From positions 1 through 34,322 of the forward strand of contig DXGZ01000041.1 of NCBI GenBank assembly GCA_019113645.1: 34,322 nt of DNA, read 5' to 3'. The position numbers and the translations under genes are program-made. Source of the stretch: Candidatus Mediterraneibacter vanvlietii. GTDB lineage: Bacteria; Bacillota; Clostridia; Lachnospirales; Lachnospiraceae. Numbering within the stretch: the first letter of the stretch is position 1; every line of letters starts with the position of its first letter. Shown one piece after another: positions 1 through 9,316 of the stretch. Below the pieces are notes generated by a model that ran no database searches, had not been told where the DNA came from, and saw only the letters and a program-made list of their open reading frames with translations.

Positions 1-824
1 GATTCCAGTATGATCCTTCCATAATTACTTCCTCTGTGCAGCTTTTCAGTATCGAGGAAATATTCAAGGCGGTAAGAATTCCCTATAAACTCTTCCGTAG
101 TGATACGGGTGTGTTCGACATGCAGAAAGTCCCCTTCTGTCTTCACATCTATCTCAAGATATCCCCATGTATTCTTCTTGATCGCAAATGTCTCTTTACG
201 CGGCTCCGTCAGAGAGATGAAGGCCCTGCTTTCTTCCTCGAGTGTCAGGAAAATCTTTTCTTTCTGCTTGCATCCTACAAGGAATTCCTCCAGCGCCTGC
301 TGATCCAGTTCCCAGCGGCGCATATTGTCATAGAGTGCCTGTATCCTCTTATCTTCATATTTGAGGATCTCATAAAAATCCCTTGACCGGAACAGTTTGA
401 CCGCCTCCGCCGCATCACGAAAAGAAAGTTTCTTAAAGTCATCCAGGCTCTGTACTTTACCATAGCTTGTCATCACATACGGCTTCTCTATGATCGCTGT
501 AAAGGCAATATCAAATTCCCCGCCATTGCAGACGATCGTAAACTTACCGTGCTCTACATGGCCCGGCACAAGCCCTGTCCCGTCATATGTATAATAAATG
601 TTGACCGGATTGGAATCAAAACCCTGCTCATCGCAGTGCACACGATAAGAAGAGGGATACACGAGCCCGCGGATCGTACCCTCCCCCTGATTCTGAAGGG
701 AAAAACTCCCTCTGTATTTTTCACCCTCGCCGACACGCATTATAATCCTTGTCTCCGGGAAAATAATCTCCGGCTGTGGGATATGAAAGTCTCCTTTGGC
801 AAAACGTTTGATCTTATTCTTCAA
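1..824 (-). CDS. DUF5717 family protein, N-terminal part (runs off left edge)
   Basis: An open frame on the minus strand runs from about 824 to the window edge without a stop, giving about 274 residues of a longer protein. The N-terminus (MKNKIKRFAKGDF) followed by a beta-rich segment resembles the DUF5717 family, large proteins of unknown function that I associate with Lachnospiraceae. The best start is TTG at 824-822, because AGGTGA lies five bases upstream; an in-frame GTG at 833-831 is the alternative but overlaps that ribosome site. No signal peptide or membrane segment is visible in this part. It has its own promoter at 881-910. The family assignment is from memory of the N-terminal pattern, and the function is unknown. 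Confidence 0.7.
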   Translation of the reverse strand, partial: MKNKIKRFAKGDFHIPQPEIIFPETRIIMRVGEGEKYRGSFSLQNQGEGTIRGLVYPSSYRVHCDEQGFDSNPVNIYYTYDGTGLVPGHVEHGKFTIVCNGGEFDIAFTAIIEKPYVMTSYGKVQSLDDFKKLSFRDAAEAVKLFRSRDFYEILKYEDKRIQALYDNMRRWELDQQALEEFLVGCKQKEKIFLTLEEESRAFISLTEPRKETFAIKKNTWGYLEIDVKTEGDFLHVEHTRITTEEFIGNSYRLEYFLDTEKLHRGSNYGRIILE

Positions 825-880
825 ATCAGTCACCTACTCACAATTCTTCTTCTGCCAAATGGCAAAATACGCTACTATGA

Positions 881-910
881 ATTATAGCATTGTTGTATAG
901 TAACATGCAA
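881..910 (-). promoter_or_regulatory. Sigma-A-type promoter for the DUF5717 gene
   Basis: On the minus strand TTGCAT (910-905) is followed after 18 bases by a perfect TATAAT (886-881), about 57 bases before the TTG start of the DUF5717 gene. Confidence 0.6.
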
Positions 911-954
911 TGGCGGATTCAAAGAATTTATGTCGAATTGTATACATGTATTCA

Positions 955-1407
955 TCACTTGTGGCCCGCAAAATCCTTGACCATCTGTTTGTAGTCTAAC
1001 TTCTCATATCCAAGCCTCTCATATAAAGAGATGGCTCTTGTGTTATCCTCTTCTACTTCGAGTCTGATCCGGGTGATTCTGTCTTTGTTTTTCTCTTCAA
1101 TATAAGAGAAAAATTCTCTTCCCAATCCTTTGGAGCGGAAATCTTCCCTAATATAGAGTTCCTCGATCCAGAGGACCTGTCCTCCCGCTTCCTGTGAAAA
1201 TGTTCTGGCAGTCAGACCATATCCGGCCGTCCTGCCCTCATATTCCAGCAGATAGATTTCTGCATATGTGTCAGAACGAAGCGCCTCGTCCGCAGTCCTT
1301 TCCAAATACTCATGCGGGATCGGATGGAGCACTGCATCTGAACTGTAAAACTCTTCTGCCATCCTTATATATAATTCCCTGTCGTTTTCTGTCATTTTCC
1401 GTATCAT
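955..1407 (-). CDS. GNAT family N-acetyltransferase
   Basis: This 150-residue protein has the single-domain length and layout of GNAT acetyltransferases, which transfer acetyl from acetyl-CoA to an amine. The acetyl-CoA pyrophosphate-binding motif A is visible as RSKGLGREFF near residues 90-100, preceded by the beta-4 strand WIEELYI and followed by the typical end NTRAISLYERLGYEK. The ATG start has GGAGG nine bases upstream. It is monocistronic: a promoter lies just upstream (1440-1468), and the preceding gene ends in a terminator. The substrate cannot be inferred from sequence or context. Confidence 0.85.
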   Translation of the reverse strand: MIRKMTENDRELYIRMAEEFYSSDAVLHPIPHEYLERTADEALRSDTYAEIYLLEYEGRTAGYGLTARTFSQEAGGQVLWIEELYIREDFRSKGLGREFFSYIEEKNKDRITRIRLEVEEDNTRAISLYERLGYEKLDYKQMVKDFAGHK

Positions 1408-1439
1408 TTATTTTTACCTCCATCTACAGATATGATCCT

Positions 1440-1468
1440 ATACTATCCTATTTTCCCCTTCTTATCAA
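1440..1468 (-). promoter_or_regulatory. Sigma-A-type promoter for the GNAT gene
   Basis: On the minus strand TTGATA (1468-1463) and TAGTAT (1445-1440) are separated by 17 bases, about 30 bases before the GNAT start codon. Confidence 0.6.
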
Positions 1469-1500
1469 CAAATCCAAAGATTTTCTAAAGTATATAGGAC

Positions 1501-1551
1501 AAAACAGCCGGAATACAAGTGACGCCTGTGCGCGTGCTCGTATTCCGGCTG
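1501..1551 (-). terminator. Rho-independent terminator after the hom-apgM unit
   Basis: A perfect 12-bp inverted repeat (CAGCCGGAATAC at 1505-1516 and its complement at 1540-1551) encloses a loop with additional short pairing. On the minus strand the stem is followed by TTTT, as expected for a terminator of the apgM transcript. Confidence 0.8.
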
Positions 1552-1604
1552 AAATTCTCCTCTCCGGATGTTCTATTTTTCAGATCTTCTATTGTGATGT
1601 TCTT

Positions 1605-2837
1605 CTATTTTTCAAGCAGATGATCGATCAGAGTATATCCTTTTTCGATAAAGATACCTGTCTCCTGACCGGTTTTCTCATTATAACTGTCTTTTCCCTG
1701 AACCGGCTTTGTACTGTCATAGATCATATACGGCACCGGATCCGATGTATGGGTGCGCACACGCACCGGTGTCGGATGATCCGGCATGATGAGCATGCGG
1801 AAATCCGTGCCGGACTTCTCAAGGGCCTCCGTTACCGGACCGATCACCTGATCGTCGATATACTCGATCGCGCAGATCTTGTCTTCCGCGCTCCCCTGAT
1901 GCCCCATCTCGTCAGGCGCCTCGATATGTACATAGACAAAATCATAGCCGTCTTCTGTCAGCGCTTTCACGGCCGCCTGTCCTTTTCCCCGGTAATTGGT
2001 ATGCAGACCGCCGTTGGCACCCTCTACAATGATGTTGTGCATCCCGGCTCCCACTGCAATTCCTTTCAGCAGGTCAACCGCAGAGATCATAGCCCCTTTC
2101 ACGCCGTTCTTCTCTTCAAATGAGGTCAGCGCAGGCCGTGTCCCCGCTCCCCAGAACCATGCAGAGTTAGCAGGATTTTTCCCCTCTGCGCGGCGCTTCA
2201 CATTAATCGGATGGTCTTTCAGAATATCATAGCTTCTGACCATCATATCCCGCAGTACCAGGTCTGACGGCAGATAGTCTCCGATCCGTTTTGTCAATAT
2301 ATCATGGGGAGCTGTCAGATCCACTACTTTCCCGTTATTCTGGATCAGCAGATGGCGATAGCTTGTTCCCACATAAAATGTATATCCGGGGGCATAGCAG
2401 GGGCGCTCAGACGCGCTGCCATGCGCAAATTCATCCTTCAAAGCCTCGATCAGGACAGCAGCATCCTCCGTGCTGATCTCCCCGGAACTGTGATCTAATA
2501 TCGTATGATCTTCGTATCGCTCTTCTCCCTCCGACAACGTGACAAGATTGCATCGGAAAGACACATCAGCTTCCCCCATGTCAGCACCGATACTCAAAGC
2601 CTCCAGCGGTGAACGTCCGGAGTAATACTTCCGGGGATCATACCCGATCACAGACAGATTTGCCGTATCGCTCCCCGGCGCCATCCCTTCCGGCACTGTA
2701 CGCGCCATTCCGATCTCCGCGTTCTTTGCAAGGCGGTCCATATTCGGAGTGCGGGCGGCTTCCAGCGGAGTTTTCCCATCCAGCCTGTCAATCGGCTCAT
2801 CTGCCATCCCGTCACACAAGATCACAATATATTTCAT
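1605..2837 (-). CDS. apgM: ApgM-type phosphoglycerate mutase homologue; candidate homoserine kinase analogue
   Basis: This 410-residue protein belongs to the alkaline-phosphatase superfamily, cofactor-independent phosphoglycerate mutase branch of the archaeal (COG3635) type. Visible signatures are the N-terminal metal site CDGMADEP (D9), the nucleophile region PGSDTANL (S56), and the metal-ligand segments EAPDEMGHQ and MPDHPTPVR...THTSDPVP. The family interconverts 3- and 2-phosphoglycerate, but bacterial members beside threonine genes have been annotated as predicted functional analogues of homoserine kinase. Here the gene lies 30 bases downstream of hom in the same operon, and no thrB is in view, so a threonine-pathway role is the better contextual guess. 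The ATG has AGGAGG five bases upstream. The fold is certain; the substrate is inferred. Confidence 0.88.
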   Translation of the reverse strand: MKYIVILCDGMADEPIDRLDGKTPLEAARTPNMDRLAKNAEIGMARTVPEGMAPGSDTANLSVIGYDPRKYYSGRSPLEALSIGADMGEADVSFRCNLVTLSEGEERYEDHTILDHSSGEISTEDAAVLIEALKDEFAHGSASERPCYAPGYTFYVGTSYRHLLIQNNGKVVDLTAPHDILTKRIGDYLPSDLVLRDMMVRSYDILKDHPINVKRRAEGKNPANSAWFWGAGTRPALTSFEEKNGVKGAMISAVDLLKGIAVGAGMHNIIVEGANGGLHTNYRGKGQAAVKALTEDGYDFVYVHIEAPDEMGHQGSAEDKICAIEYIDDQVIGPVTEALEKSGTDFRMLIMPDHPTPVRVRTHTSDPVPYMIYDSTKPVQGKDSYNEKTGQETGIFIEKGYTLIDHLLEK

Positions 2838-2867
2838 TTCTTCCTCCTGTTATCAGTCTGCTGTATC

Positions 2868-4085
2868 CTAGTCTTCAATACGGATCATGTGAAGGATTCC
2901 GTTGATCCGGGAAGATTTCTTTTGATATTCGCCTTCCGTCATCACTTCTGTCACGATACCAAACTCATCATTCAATTCGTCAACCGTAACCTTCCGGACC
3001 GGTCCGAATACATTTTCAATCTCTCCGAGGCGCTCATCCGCACTGCCACTGATCCGGACAAAGAATCTCTTTTCTGTATCCTCGATAGGAAGAAGCGTCA
3101 GTTTCTCATTCTTCCACATTGTCATGATATTTCTGTGCAGATGCTTTGCCTCGTCTACAACGTCCGCCACTACTGCACTGGCTGTCGGGAGCTTGCCCGC
3201 GCCGCTGCCGTAGAACATAGCGTCTCCAAGCATATTTCCGTGCACGAACACAGCATTAAATACGTCGTCCACACTATAGAGCGGATGCTCTTTGTTCAAA
3301 AGCATCGGAGCTACGATTGCATGCACATGATCATCATGACGTTTGCTGGACGCGATCAGTTTGATCGTCATTTCCAGTTTCTTTGCGTAAAGCATATCTT
3401 TCTTTGTGATCTTTGTGATACCTTCTGTATAAATATCCTCAAAATCAACCTGCTGCCCGGAGATGAGCGAAGAAAGGATCGCGATCTTGCGGCAGGCATC
3501 ATATCCTTCCACATCTGCTTCCGGATTGCGCTCCGCATAGCCGTTGTCCTGAGCTTCTTTCAGGACCTCATCATAATCAGCCCCTTCATAAAACATCTTA
3601 CTGAGCATATAGTTGGTTGTTCCATTCAGGATGCCTGTGATCTCCTCAATCTTGTCTGCTGTCAGGCAGGAATTCAGTGCGCGGATGATCGGGATGCCGC
3701 CGCCCACGCTTGCTTCAAACAGGAAATTAAGCTCTCTGTCACGTGCAATTGAAAGGAGCTCTGCCCCGTGCTTTGCAACCAATGCCTTATTGGATGTGAC
3801 AACACTCTTTCCCGCCTCAAGGCAGCGTTTCACAAATGTATATGCAGGTTCAATGCCCCCCATCACCTCAACTACGATACGGATTTCCGGATCATTGATG
3901 ATCACATCCACATCATGAACGATCTTCTCCTGGATCGGATCACCCGGAAAATCTCTGAGATCGAGCACATATTTGATATTGATCTCATTGGCTGCACGCT
4001 GATTGATGACATCACTGTTCGTATTGATCACTTCCACGACTCCGGAACCCACGGTGCCGTATCCCATTACTGCTATATTTACCAT
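2868..4085 (-). CDS. hom: Homoserine dehydrogenase
   Basis: The enzyme reduces aspartate semialdehyde to homoserine with NAD(P)H, the branch step toward threonine and methionine. The 405-residue protein has the N-terminal Rossmann motif (GYGTVG at residues 8-13), the SNKALVAKHG segment, the catalytic-domain motif EASVGGGIPII and the NGTTNY motif, followed by a C-terminal ACT-like domain (about residues 345-405, ISGSADERLGEIENVFG). The ACT domain usually mediates threonine feedback inhibition. The ATG has AGGAG six bases upstream. It follows prfB by 56 bases and precedes apgM by 30 bases, so hom and apgM are very probably cotranscribed. Nothing is missing compared with the family. Confidence 0.96.
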   Translation of the reverse strand: MVNIAVMGYGTVGSGVVEVINTNSDVINQRAANEINIKYVLDLRDFPGDPIQEKIVHDVDVIINDPEIRIVVEVMGGIEPAYTFVKRCLEAGKSVVTSNKALVAKHGAELLSIARDRELNFLFEASVGGGIPIIRALNSCLTADKIEEITGILNGTTNYMLSKMFYEGADYDEVLKEAQDNGYAERNPEADVEGYDACRKIAILSSLISGQQVDFEDIYTEGITKITKKDMLYAKKLEMTIKLIASSKRHDDHVHAIVAPMLLNKEHPLYSVDDVFNAVFVHGNMLGDAMFYGSGAGKLPTASAVVADVVDEAKHLHRNIMTMWKNEKLTLLPIEDTEKRFFVRISGSADERLGEIENVFGPVRKVTVDELNDEFGIVTEVMTEGEYQKKSSRINGILHMIRIED

Positions 4086-4141
4086 CGTTTTCTCCTTATC
4101 TGTACTCTCTGATTTAGGGTCTGCATAAACTGCAGACCGGA

Positions 4142-5261
4142 CTATTCTTCCGCCCGCGGTCCTGTTTCTGCACTCAGGTATGCGTTGATAAACGGATCGA
4201 TATTGCCGTCCATCACGGCGTTTACATTGCTGACCTCTGTATTGGTCCTGTGATCTTTCACAAGGGTATAGGGCTGCATGACATAGGAACGTATCTGGTT
4301 TCCAAAATTGATATCCCGTACCTCGCCCCTGATATCTGACATTTTCTCTGCCTGCTCCTGCTGTTTCATCAGATAGAGCTTAGATTTGAGCATCTGCATC
4401 GCCTTATCCTTGTTCATATGCTGGGAACGTTCATTCTGACACTGAACTACAATACCGGTCGGAAGGTGAGTAATCCGCACTGCGGACGAAGTCTTGTTGA
4501 TATGCTGACCGCCCGCACCGCTGGACCGGTAAGTATCGATCTTCAAATCATCGTCATTGATCTCGATGTCGATGTCTTCCTCAATATCCGGAATCACATC
4601 ACAGGAAGCAAAGGATGTCTGCCTCTTTCCGGCGGCATTGAACGGTGAAATGCGCACAAGACGATGCACGCCTTTCTCAGAACGCAGATAGCCGTAGGCA
4701 TTCTCGCCTTTCACCTCAAAGGTAACCCCTTTGATACCGGCCACATCTCCCTCCAGATAATCCAGCTCCTCTACATCGTATCCTTTCTTCTCTGCCCATC
4801 TTGTATACATGCGATACAGCATGCCTGCCCAGTCGCAGGATTCCGTACCGCCGGCACCCGCATGGAGCGTCACGATGGCATTGTCTTTGTCGTACGGGCC
4901 TGTCAGAAGTGTACTGATCCGAAGCTCTTCAAACGTCGTCTCGAATGTTTCCAGTTCCTCTTCGATCTCTTTCGACGTCTCCTCATCCGGCTCTTCCTCG
5001 CTCATCTCGATGAGGAGTTTCATATCCTCATAATCTGAGCAGAGCTGTTCAATTTCCTTGACAGAATCCTCAAGGCCCTTTAATTCTTTCATAACCTGCT
5101 GGGAAGTATCCGGATCATCCCAGAATCCGGGTTCCTCCAGCCTTTTCTGTAGTTCTTCAATTCTGAGTTTCTTTGACGCTAAGTCAAAGTGAATCCCTCA
5201 GATCTTTCAGCGGTTCCTCATATGCAGTCAGTCTTGACTTTAATTCATCTAATAAAACCAC
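4142..5261 (-). CDS. prfB: Peptide chain release factor 2, with programmed +1 frameshift
   Basis: RF2 recognises UGA and UAA stop codons and triggers peptide release. The main frame carries the SPF anticodon-like tripeptide (RISPFNAAGK) and the catalytic GGQ motif (GAGGQHINKTSSA). The first 25 codons lie in another frame that ends at an in-frame TGA (5186-5184). Skipping T5186 joins them as join(complement 5261..5187, 5185..4142) into a 372-residue protein, the usual RF2 length. The preferred start is GTG at 5261-5259, five bases after AGGTGA; another GTG three codons upstream (5270) is less well placed. The gene is 70 bases downstream of secA on the same strand, a common pair in Firmicutes. 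It is not a pseudogene; see the frameshift entry. Confidence 0.95.
5183..5198 (-). promoter_or_regulatory. prfB: RF2 autoregulatory +1 frameshift site
   Basis: The minus strand reads AGGGATTCACTTTGAC. An internal Shine-Dalgarno-like AGGGA is followed by the slippery CTT codon and the TGA stop with a 3' C. The spacing is identical to the classical bacterial site (AGGGGGTATCTTTGAC). When RF2 is scarce the ribosome slips +1 past TGA and completes RF2. Confidence 0.95.
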
Positions 5262-5331
5262 CTTATTCACCTCTTTCTCACATTTCATTTTGATATATTC
5301 TGCTGCCCCGCACTAGGGCTTGAACTGCGGC

Positions 5332-7923
5332 TTACGCCTTGTTCGCGCCAAGCTGCTTTCGGCCGCAGCACTGTTTGTATTTCTTTCCGCTTCCACACGG
5401 GCACGGATCGTTCGGATAGATCTTCTTCTCCGCACGTTTCTTCGGGGCACGCACAGAAGTGTCGTCTTTATTCGTTCCGGTCACTTTCGCAACCTCTTCA
5501 CGCTCTACTTTCTGCTCCACACGGATATGGAAAAGTGTACGGATGGTCGTCTCCGCGATCATGTTCGTCATTTCGCCGAACATATTGTAACCAGTCATCT
5601 TGTACTCCACAAGCGGGTCTCTCTGTCCGTATGCCTGCAGTCCGATGCCCTGACGGAGCTGATCCATATCGTCAATATGATCCATCCATCTTGCATCGAT
5701 GACTTTCAGGAGGACTACACGTTCAATCTCACGGATCTGCTCAGCCTCGGGGAACTCTGCCTCTTTTGCCTCGTACGCCTTGACCGCGCGCTCTTTCAGC
5801 AGATGCTTGAACTCCTTCTGGCGCATATCACGGCATTCCTTTGTATCCGGCAGCTCCATCTGGGGGATCACATTATGAAGATTGACATCCAGTCCTTTGA
5901 TATCCCAATCTTCTGGATCCGCTTCCGGAGATGCAAAACGGTCTGTGATATTCTCCACGTACTCCGTGATCATATTGTAGATCGTATCTCGCATACTCTC
6001 ACCGTCGAGCACCCGGCGTCTCTCACCGTAGATGATCTCTCTCTGCTCATTCATAACCTGGTCATACTCAAGCAGGTTCTTACGGATACCAAAGTTGTTG
6101 ATCTCCAGTTTCTTCTGCGCAGACTCGATCGCATTGGAGAGCATCTTGTGCTCGATCTGTTCACCCTCCTGTACACCAAGCGCATTAAATACACTCATCA
6201 GACGTTCAGAGCCGAACAGTCTCAGAAGATCGTCTTCCAGGGAAATATAAAAACGGGATTCTCCCGGGTCCCCCTGTCGTCCGCTTCGGCCGCGGAGCTG
6301 ATTATCGATACGTCTTGACTCATGGCGCTCCGTACCAATGATCTTCAATCCTCCTGCTGCCCTTGCCTCGTCGTCCAATTTGATATCGGTTCCACGGCCC
6401 GCCATATTGGTAGCAATAGTCACCGCTCCATGAACACCGGCGTCAGCTACGATCTCAGCTTCCTGCTCATGATACTTGGCATTCAATACATTGTGCCTGA
6501 TTCCTTCTTTTTTCAGCATTCCGCTTAACAGCTCGGATACTTCGATCGTGATCGTGCCGACAAGCACGGGCTGCCCCTTTGCGTGCGCCTGCTTCACTTC
6601 CTCAATGACAGCCTTATACTTCTCCTTCTTGGTCTTATACACAGCATCTTCAAGATCCACACGCTGTACCGGCTTGTTGGTCGGAATCTCGATAACGTCC
6701 ATGCCGTATATATCACGGAACTCTTTTTCCTCAGTAAGCGCCGTACCCGTCATACCGCTCTTCTTGTCAAATTTATTGAACAGGTTCTGGAATGTGATCG
6801 TCGCCAGCGTCTTGCTCTCCCGGCGCACTTTCACATGTTCCTTCGCCTCGATCGCCTGATGAAGCCCGTCGGAATAACGGCGGCCCGGCATGATACGTCC
6901 GGTGAACTCATCGACGATCATAACTTCACCTTCTGAAGTCACGACATAATCCTGATCTTTAAACATCAGATTGTGCGCACGAAGTGCCAGGATGATATTA
7001 TGCTGGATTTCCAGGTTCTCCGGATCAGCCAGATTCTCAATGTGGAAGAACTGTTCTACTTTCTTGACGCCGTCTTCTGTCAGATTGACTGTCTTCTCTT
7101 TCTCATTGACGATAAAATCTCCGGTCTCCTCGATCTCCTCGCCCATGATCGCGTTTATCTTGGAGAACTCCCCGCTGGCTTCGCCCCGCTCAAGCTGGCG
7201 CGCCAGAATATCGCAAGCCTCATACAGCTTTGTTGATTTCCCGCTCTGTCCGGAAATGATGAGCGGTGTCCTTGCCTCATCGATCAGGACGGAGTCGACC
7301 TCATCGATGATCGCAAAATGCAGTCCTCTCTGCACCAGCTGTTCTTTATAGATGACCATATTGTCACGCAGATAATCAAATCCGAGCTCATTGTTCGTCA
7401 CATACGTGATGTCACAGTTATATGCTTCCCGACGCTCTTTATTATCCATGCCATTGAGCACAACGCCTACCGTAAGTCCAAGGAATTCATGGACCTTTCC
7501 CATCCACTCGGCATCACGTTTCGCCAGATAGTCGTTTACTGTAACGATATTGACGCCTTTTCCTTCCAGCGCATTCAGATATGCCGGGAGTGTGGATACA
7601 AGCGTCTTACCTTCACCTGTCTTCATCTCGGCGATACGGCCCTGATGAAGTATGATACCTCCGATAAGCTGCACCCTGTAATGACGCATCCCGAGTACTC
7701 TGAACGCCGCCTCCCTCACGACTGCATATGCTTCCGGAAGAATATCGTCCAGAGTCTCACCCTCGCCCAGACGCTCCTTGAATTCCCGTGTCTTTCCTTT
7801 GAGTTCCTCATCAGAAAGTGCTTTCATCTCAGGCTCCATGGACTCAATCCTGTCAACGAGCGGATAGATCCGCTTCAGTTCGTTCTCGCTGTGGGTGCCG
7901 AAAATCTTCTCTATAATACCCAT
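5332..7923 (-). CDS. secA: Preprotein translocase ATPase SecA
   Basis: SecA drives post-translational export of unfolded preproteins through SecYEG. The roughly 863-residue protein has the Walker A segment (MKTGEGKTL, near residue 100), the DEAD-type Walker B region ([16 protein letters not shown]), NBD2 motifs ([22 protein letters not shown]) and the helical scaffold ([20 protein letters not shown]). The C-terminal zinc-binding SEC-C motif [13 protein letters not shown] contacts SecB or the ribosome. The start is ambiguous: ATG at 7923 gives the family-like [12 protein letters not shown], but AAGGAG is 13 bases away, whereas a TTG three codons upstream (7932) is four bases from the same site. 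A promoter overlaps the end of the upstream hisA gene, so secA is probably transcribed separately, with prfB following. Confidence 0.97.
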   Translation of the reverse strand: MGIIEKIFGTHSENELKRIYPLVDRIESMEPEMKALSDEELKGKTREFKERLGEGETLDDILPEAYAVVREAAFRVLGMRHYRVQLIGGIILHQGRIAEMKTGEGKTLVSTLPAYLNALEGKGVNIVTVNDYLAKRDAEWMGKVHEFLGLTVGVVLNGMDNKERREAYNCDITYVTNNELGFDYLRDNMVIYKEQLVQRGLHFAIIDEVDSVLIDEARTPLIISGQSGKSTKLYEACDILARQLERGEASGEFSKINAIMGEEIEETGDFIVNEKEKTVNLTEDGVKKVEQFFHIENLADPENLEIQHNIILALRAHNLMFKDQDYVVTSEGEVMIVDEFTGRIMPGRRYSDGLHQAIEAKEHVKVRRESKTLATITFQNLFNKFDKKSGMTGTALTEEKEFRDIYGMDVIEIPTNKPVQRVDLEDAVYKTKKEKYKAVIEEVKQAHAKGQPVLVGTITIEVSELLSGMLKKEGIRHNVLNAKYHEQEAEIVADAGVHGAVTIATNMAGRGTDIKLDDEARAAGGLKIIGTERHESRRIDNQLRGRSGRQGDPGESRFYISLEDDLLRLFGSERLMSVFNALGVQEGEQIEHKMLSNAIESAQKKLEINNFGIRKNLLEYDQVMNEQREIIYGERRRVLDGESMRDTIYNMITEYVENITDRFASPEADPEDWDIKGLDVNLHNVIPQMELPDTKECRDMRQKEFKHLLKERAVKAYEAKEAEFPEAEQIREIERVVLLKVIDARWMDHIDDMDQLRQGIGLQAYGQRDPLVEYKMTGYNMFGEMTNMIAETTIRTLFHIRVEQKVEREEVAKVTGTNKDDTSVRAPKKRAEKKIYPNDPCPCGSGKKYKQCCGRKQLGANKA

Positions 7924-7990
7924 ATTACCCAATTAACTCCTTATAAATAGTCTTGCACCGGCGCACAGCCCCGATGCACTTACGTTTTCC

Positions 7991-8019
7991 ATTTTAACAC
8001 TAACGAGAGGCTAATTCAA
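7991..8019 (-). promoter_or_regulatory. Sigma-A-type promoter for secA
   Basis: On the minus strand TTGAAT (8019-8014) and TAAAAT (7996-7991) are 17 bases apart. The -35 box overlaps the stop codon region of the upstream hisA-like gene. A small GC-rich stem (GCATCGG pairing with CCGGTGC) lies in the leader between this promoter and secA. Confidence 0.6.
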
Positions 8020-8793
8020 CAAATAACTATATCTTTTCACTTCCCTGTAAGGCAGCTCTCCCCCGAACAGATCCAGGGCGCTCCCGACGGTGAAGTCAAC
8101 GCTGCCGCCGCTCACTGCCGCAAAGTGCTCCAGATCTTCCATGGAACTGATGCCGCCGGCATATGTGACCGGTATCCCGCGCCACGCTCCCAGCATGCGC
8201 ACAAGCTCTTCTTCCATCCCGGAACGTTTTCCTTCCACATCCACTCCGTGGATCAGGAACTCATCACAGCAGCCTGCCAGCTCTGTCAGCACATCTTCCG
8301 TCAGTCTCATATCCGTAAACTTCTGCCACCGGTCCGTTACCACATAATAGCCGTCCTCTCTCTTTCTGCAGCTCAAGTCCAGTACGATATGCTTCTTTCC
8401 CACTGCCGAGATCAGCTTATCCAGATTTTCTCTTTGAAAGGCGCCGTCCTGAAACACATAGGAAGTGACGATCACATGGCTTGCTCCCGCGTTCAGAAAG
8501 TCCCTCGCATTTCCTGCATGAATGCCTCCTCCGATCTGCATTCCTCCCGGATATGCAGCCAGTGCTTCCACAGCCTGTCGCTTTGTATCTTCATAGTACC
8601 GCGAACCGGCCGGATTCAGGAGAATGATATGTCCCCCACTGAGTCCGTCTTTTTGGTAAAGTCCTGCATAAAATGCTGCACCAAGTTCCGAGGCAAAATT
8701 AGTACTGGCCTGATCGCCTTCATCGCGCAGGCTGCCTCCCACAATCTGCTTTACTTTTCCGTTATGTATATCGATACATGGTCTGAATCTCAT
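8011..8793 (-). CDS. hisA: Eukaryotic-type ProFAR isomerase (HisA/HIS6-like)
   Basis: This 260-residue (beta/alpha)8-barrel protein matches the yeast/plant HIS6 type of 5'-ProFAR isomerase rather than the common bacterial HisA. Its start, RPCIDIHNGKVKQIVGGSL, is characteristic of that branch, and it keeps the catalytic aspartate of the first strand (CIDIHNG), the GGGIH segment after strand 3, the HGVDVEGKRSG loop and the phosphate-binding YAGGISSMEDL. The reaction is the Amadori rearrangement of ProFAR to PRFAR, the fourth step of histidine synthesis. It stands alone: no other his gene is in this window. The ribosome site before ATG 8793 is weak (GTGAGAAAAAG), and a long hairpin lies 50 bases upstream. 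The family is clear; whether it works in histidine synthesis here is inferred. Confidence 0.88.
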   Translation of the reverse strand: MRFRPCIDIHNGKVKQIVGGSLRDEGDQASTNFASELGAAFYAGLYQKDGLSGGHIILLNPAGSRYYEDTKRQAVEALAAYPGGMQIGGGIHAGNARDFLNAGASHVIVTSYVFQDGAFQRENLDKLISAVGKKHIVLDLSCRKREDGYYVVTDRWQKFTDMRLTEDVLTELAGCCDEFLIHGVDVEGKRSGMEEELVRMLGAWRGIPVTYAGGISSMEDLEHFAAVSGGSVDFTVGSALDLFGGELPYREVKRYSYLLN

Positions 8794-8843
8794 CTTTTTC
8801 TCACTTTCTCTCCGTCACTGCTCTCTCCCTGCTCAAATTGCAG

Positions 8844-8878
8844 GAACTGCCGCAGGAAGAACTGCTCTTCCTGCGGCA
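8844..8878 (-). terminator. Perfect 15-bp hairpin between the lipoprotein gene and hisA
   Basis: ACTGCCGCAGGAAGA (8844-8858) and its exact complement (8864-8878) enclose a five-base loop, giving a very stable GC-rich stem 36 bases after the lipoprotein stop codon. On the minus strand it is followed by TTCCTGCAATTTG, not a clean U tract, so termination may be partial and some transcription may continue into hisA. Confidence 0.6.
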
Positions 8879-8913
8879 GTATCTGTTTCTCTTTGAATAC
8901 TTGCTGTGGCAGA

Positions 8914-9258
8914 TTACCGGTCATTCTGTGTATTATCTTTAGTACCGTTGTCATCTGTCAGATCATCCGCTGCTTTGTCGATCCCGTCTGTCACATCATC
9001 GGTGACATCATCCACACCGTCTGTCACATCATGCACAGCATCATCCAGAATACCGTCTCCTTCTGTCGCATCATTCATCGTTCTGTCTTCAGTCGTATCA
9101 CTATTGCTGCTGTCCGTGACGTTATTATCATTTCTCTCAGTATCTGTTGTGGACTGGTCAGCGCCGTTGTCTGCATTATCCCTGCTGCCGCAGGCAGTTG
9201 TCCCCAAAAGTACGAATGTACATGTCATAAGCAGCAGAAGCTTCTTCATTTTTTTCAT
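8914..9258 (-). CDS. Small acidic, low-complexity lipoprotein
   Basis: The 114-residue product has a lysine-rich start (MKKMKKLLLLM), a hydrophobic segment and a lipobox-like LGTTAC, so it should be processed at Cys and anchored to the outer face of the membrane. The mature part is almost wholly Asp/Thr/Asn/Ser, with repeats of the type DVTDGVDDVTDDVTDGID near the C-terminus and no recognisable domain. The start chosen is ATG 9258, nine bases after GGGAG; a longer reading up to 9345 would bury the signal peptide. It lies 90 bases after the sigma factor gene and has its own promoter (9317-9345). Many Lachnospiraceae carry such short acidic lipoproteins; I cannot assign a function. Confidence 0.75.
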   Translation of the reverse strand: MKKMKKLLLLMTCTFVLLGTTACGSRDNADNGADQSTTDTERNDNNVTDSSNSDTTEDRTMNDATEGDGILDDAVHDVTDGVDDVTDDVTDGIDKAADDLTDDNGTKDNTQNDR

Positions 9259-9316
9259 AAAAGCAGTCTCCCTTTCCATAAATATTGTTGTACTTCTACT
9301 ATTTGCACATTTTAAA

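Noticed and set aside
1194-2123. Plus-strand open frame of 309 codons over the GNAT and apgM genes
   Set aside because: It is the antisense shadow of conserved coding sequence and crosses a terminator; the translation is unlike any protein family.
5184-5186. In-frame TGA in prfB as a sign of a pseudogene
   Set aside because: It is the conserved programmed frameshift site of RF2, with correct slippery codon and spacing.
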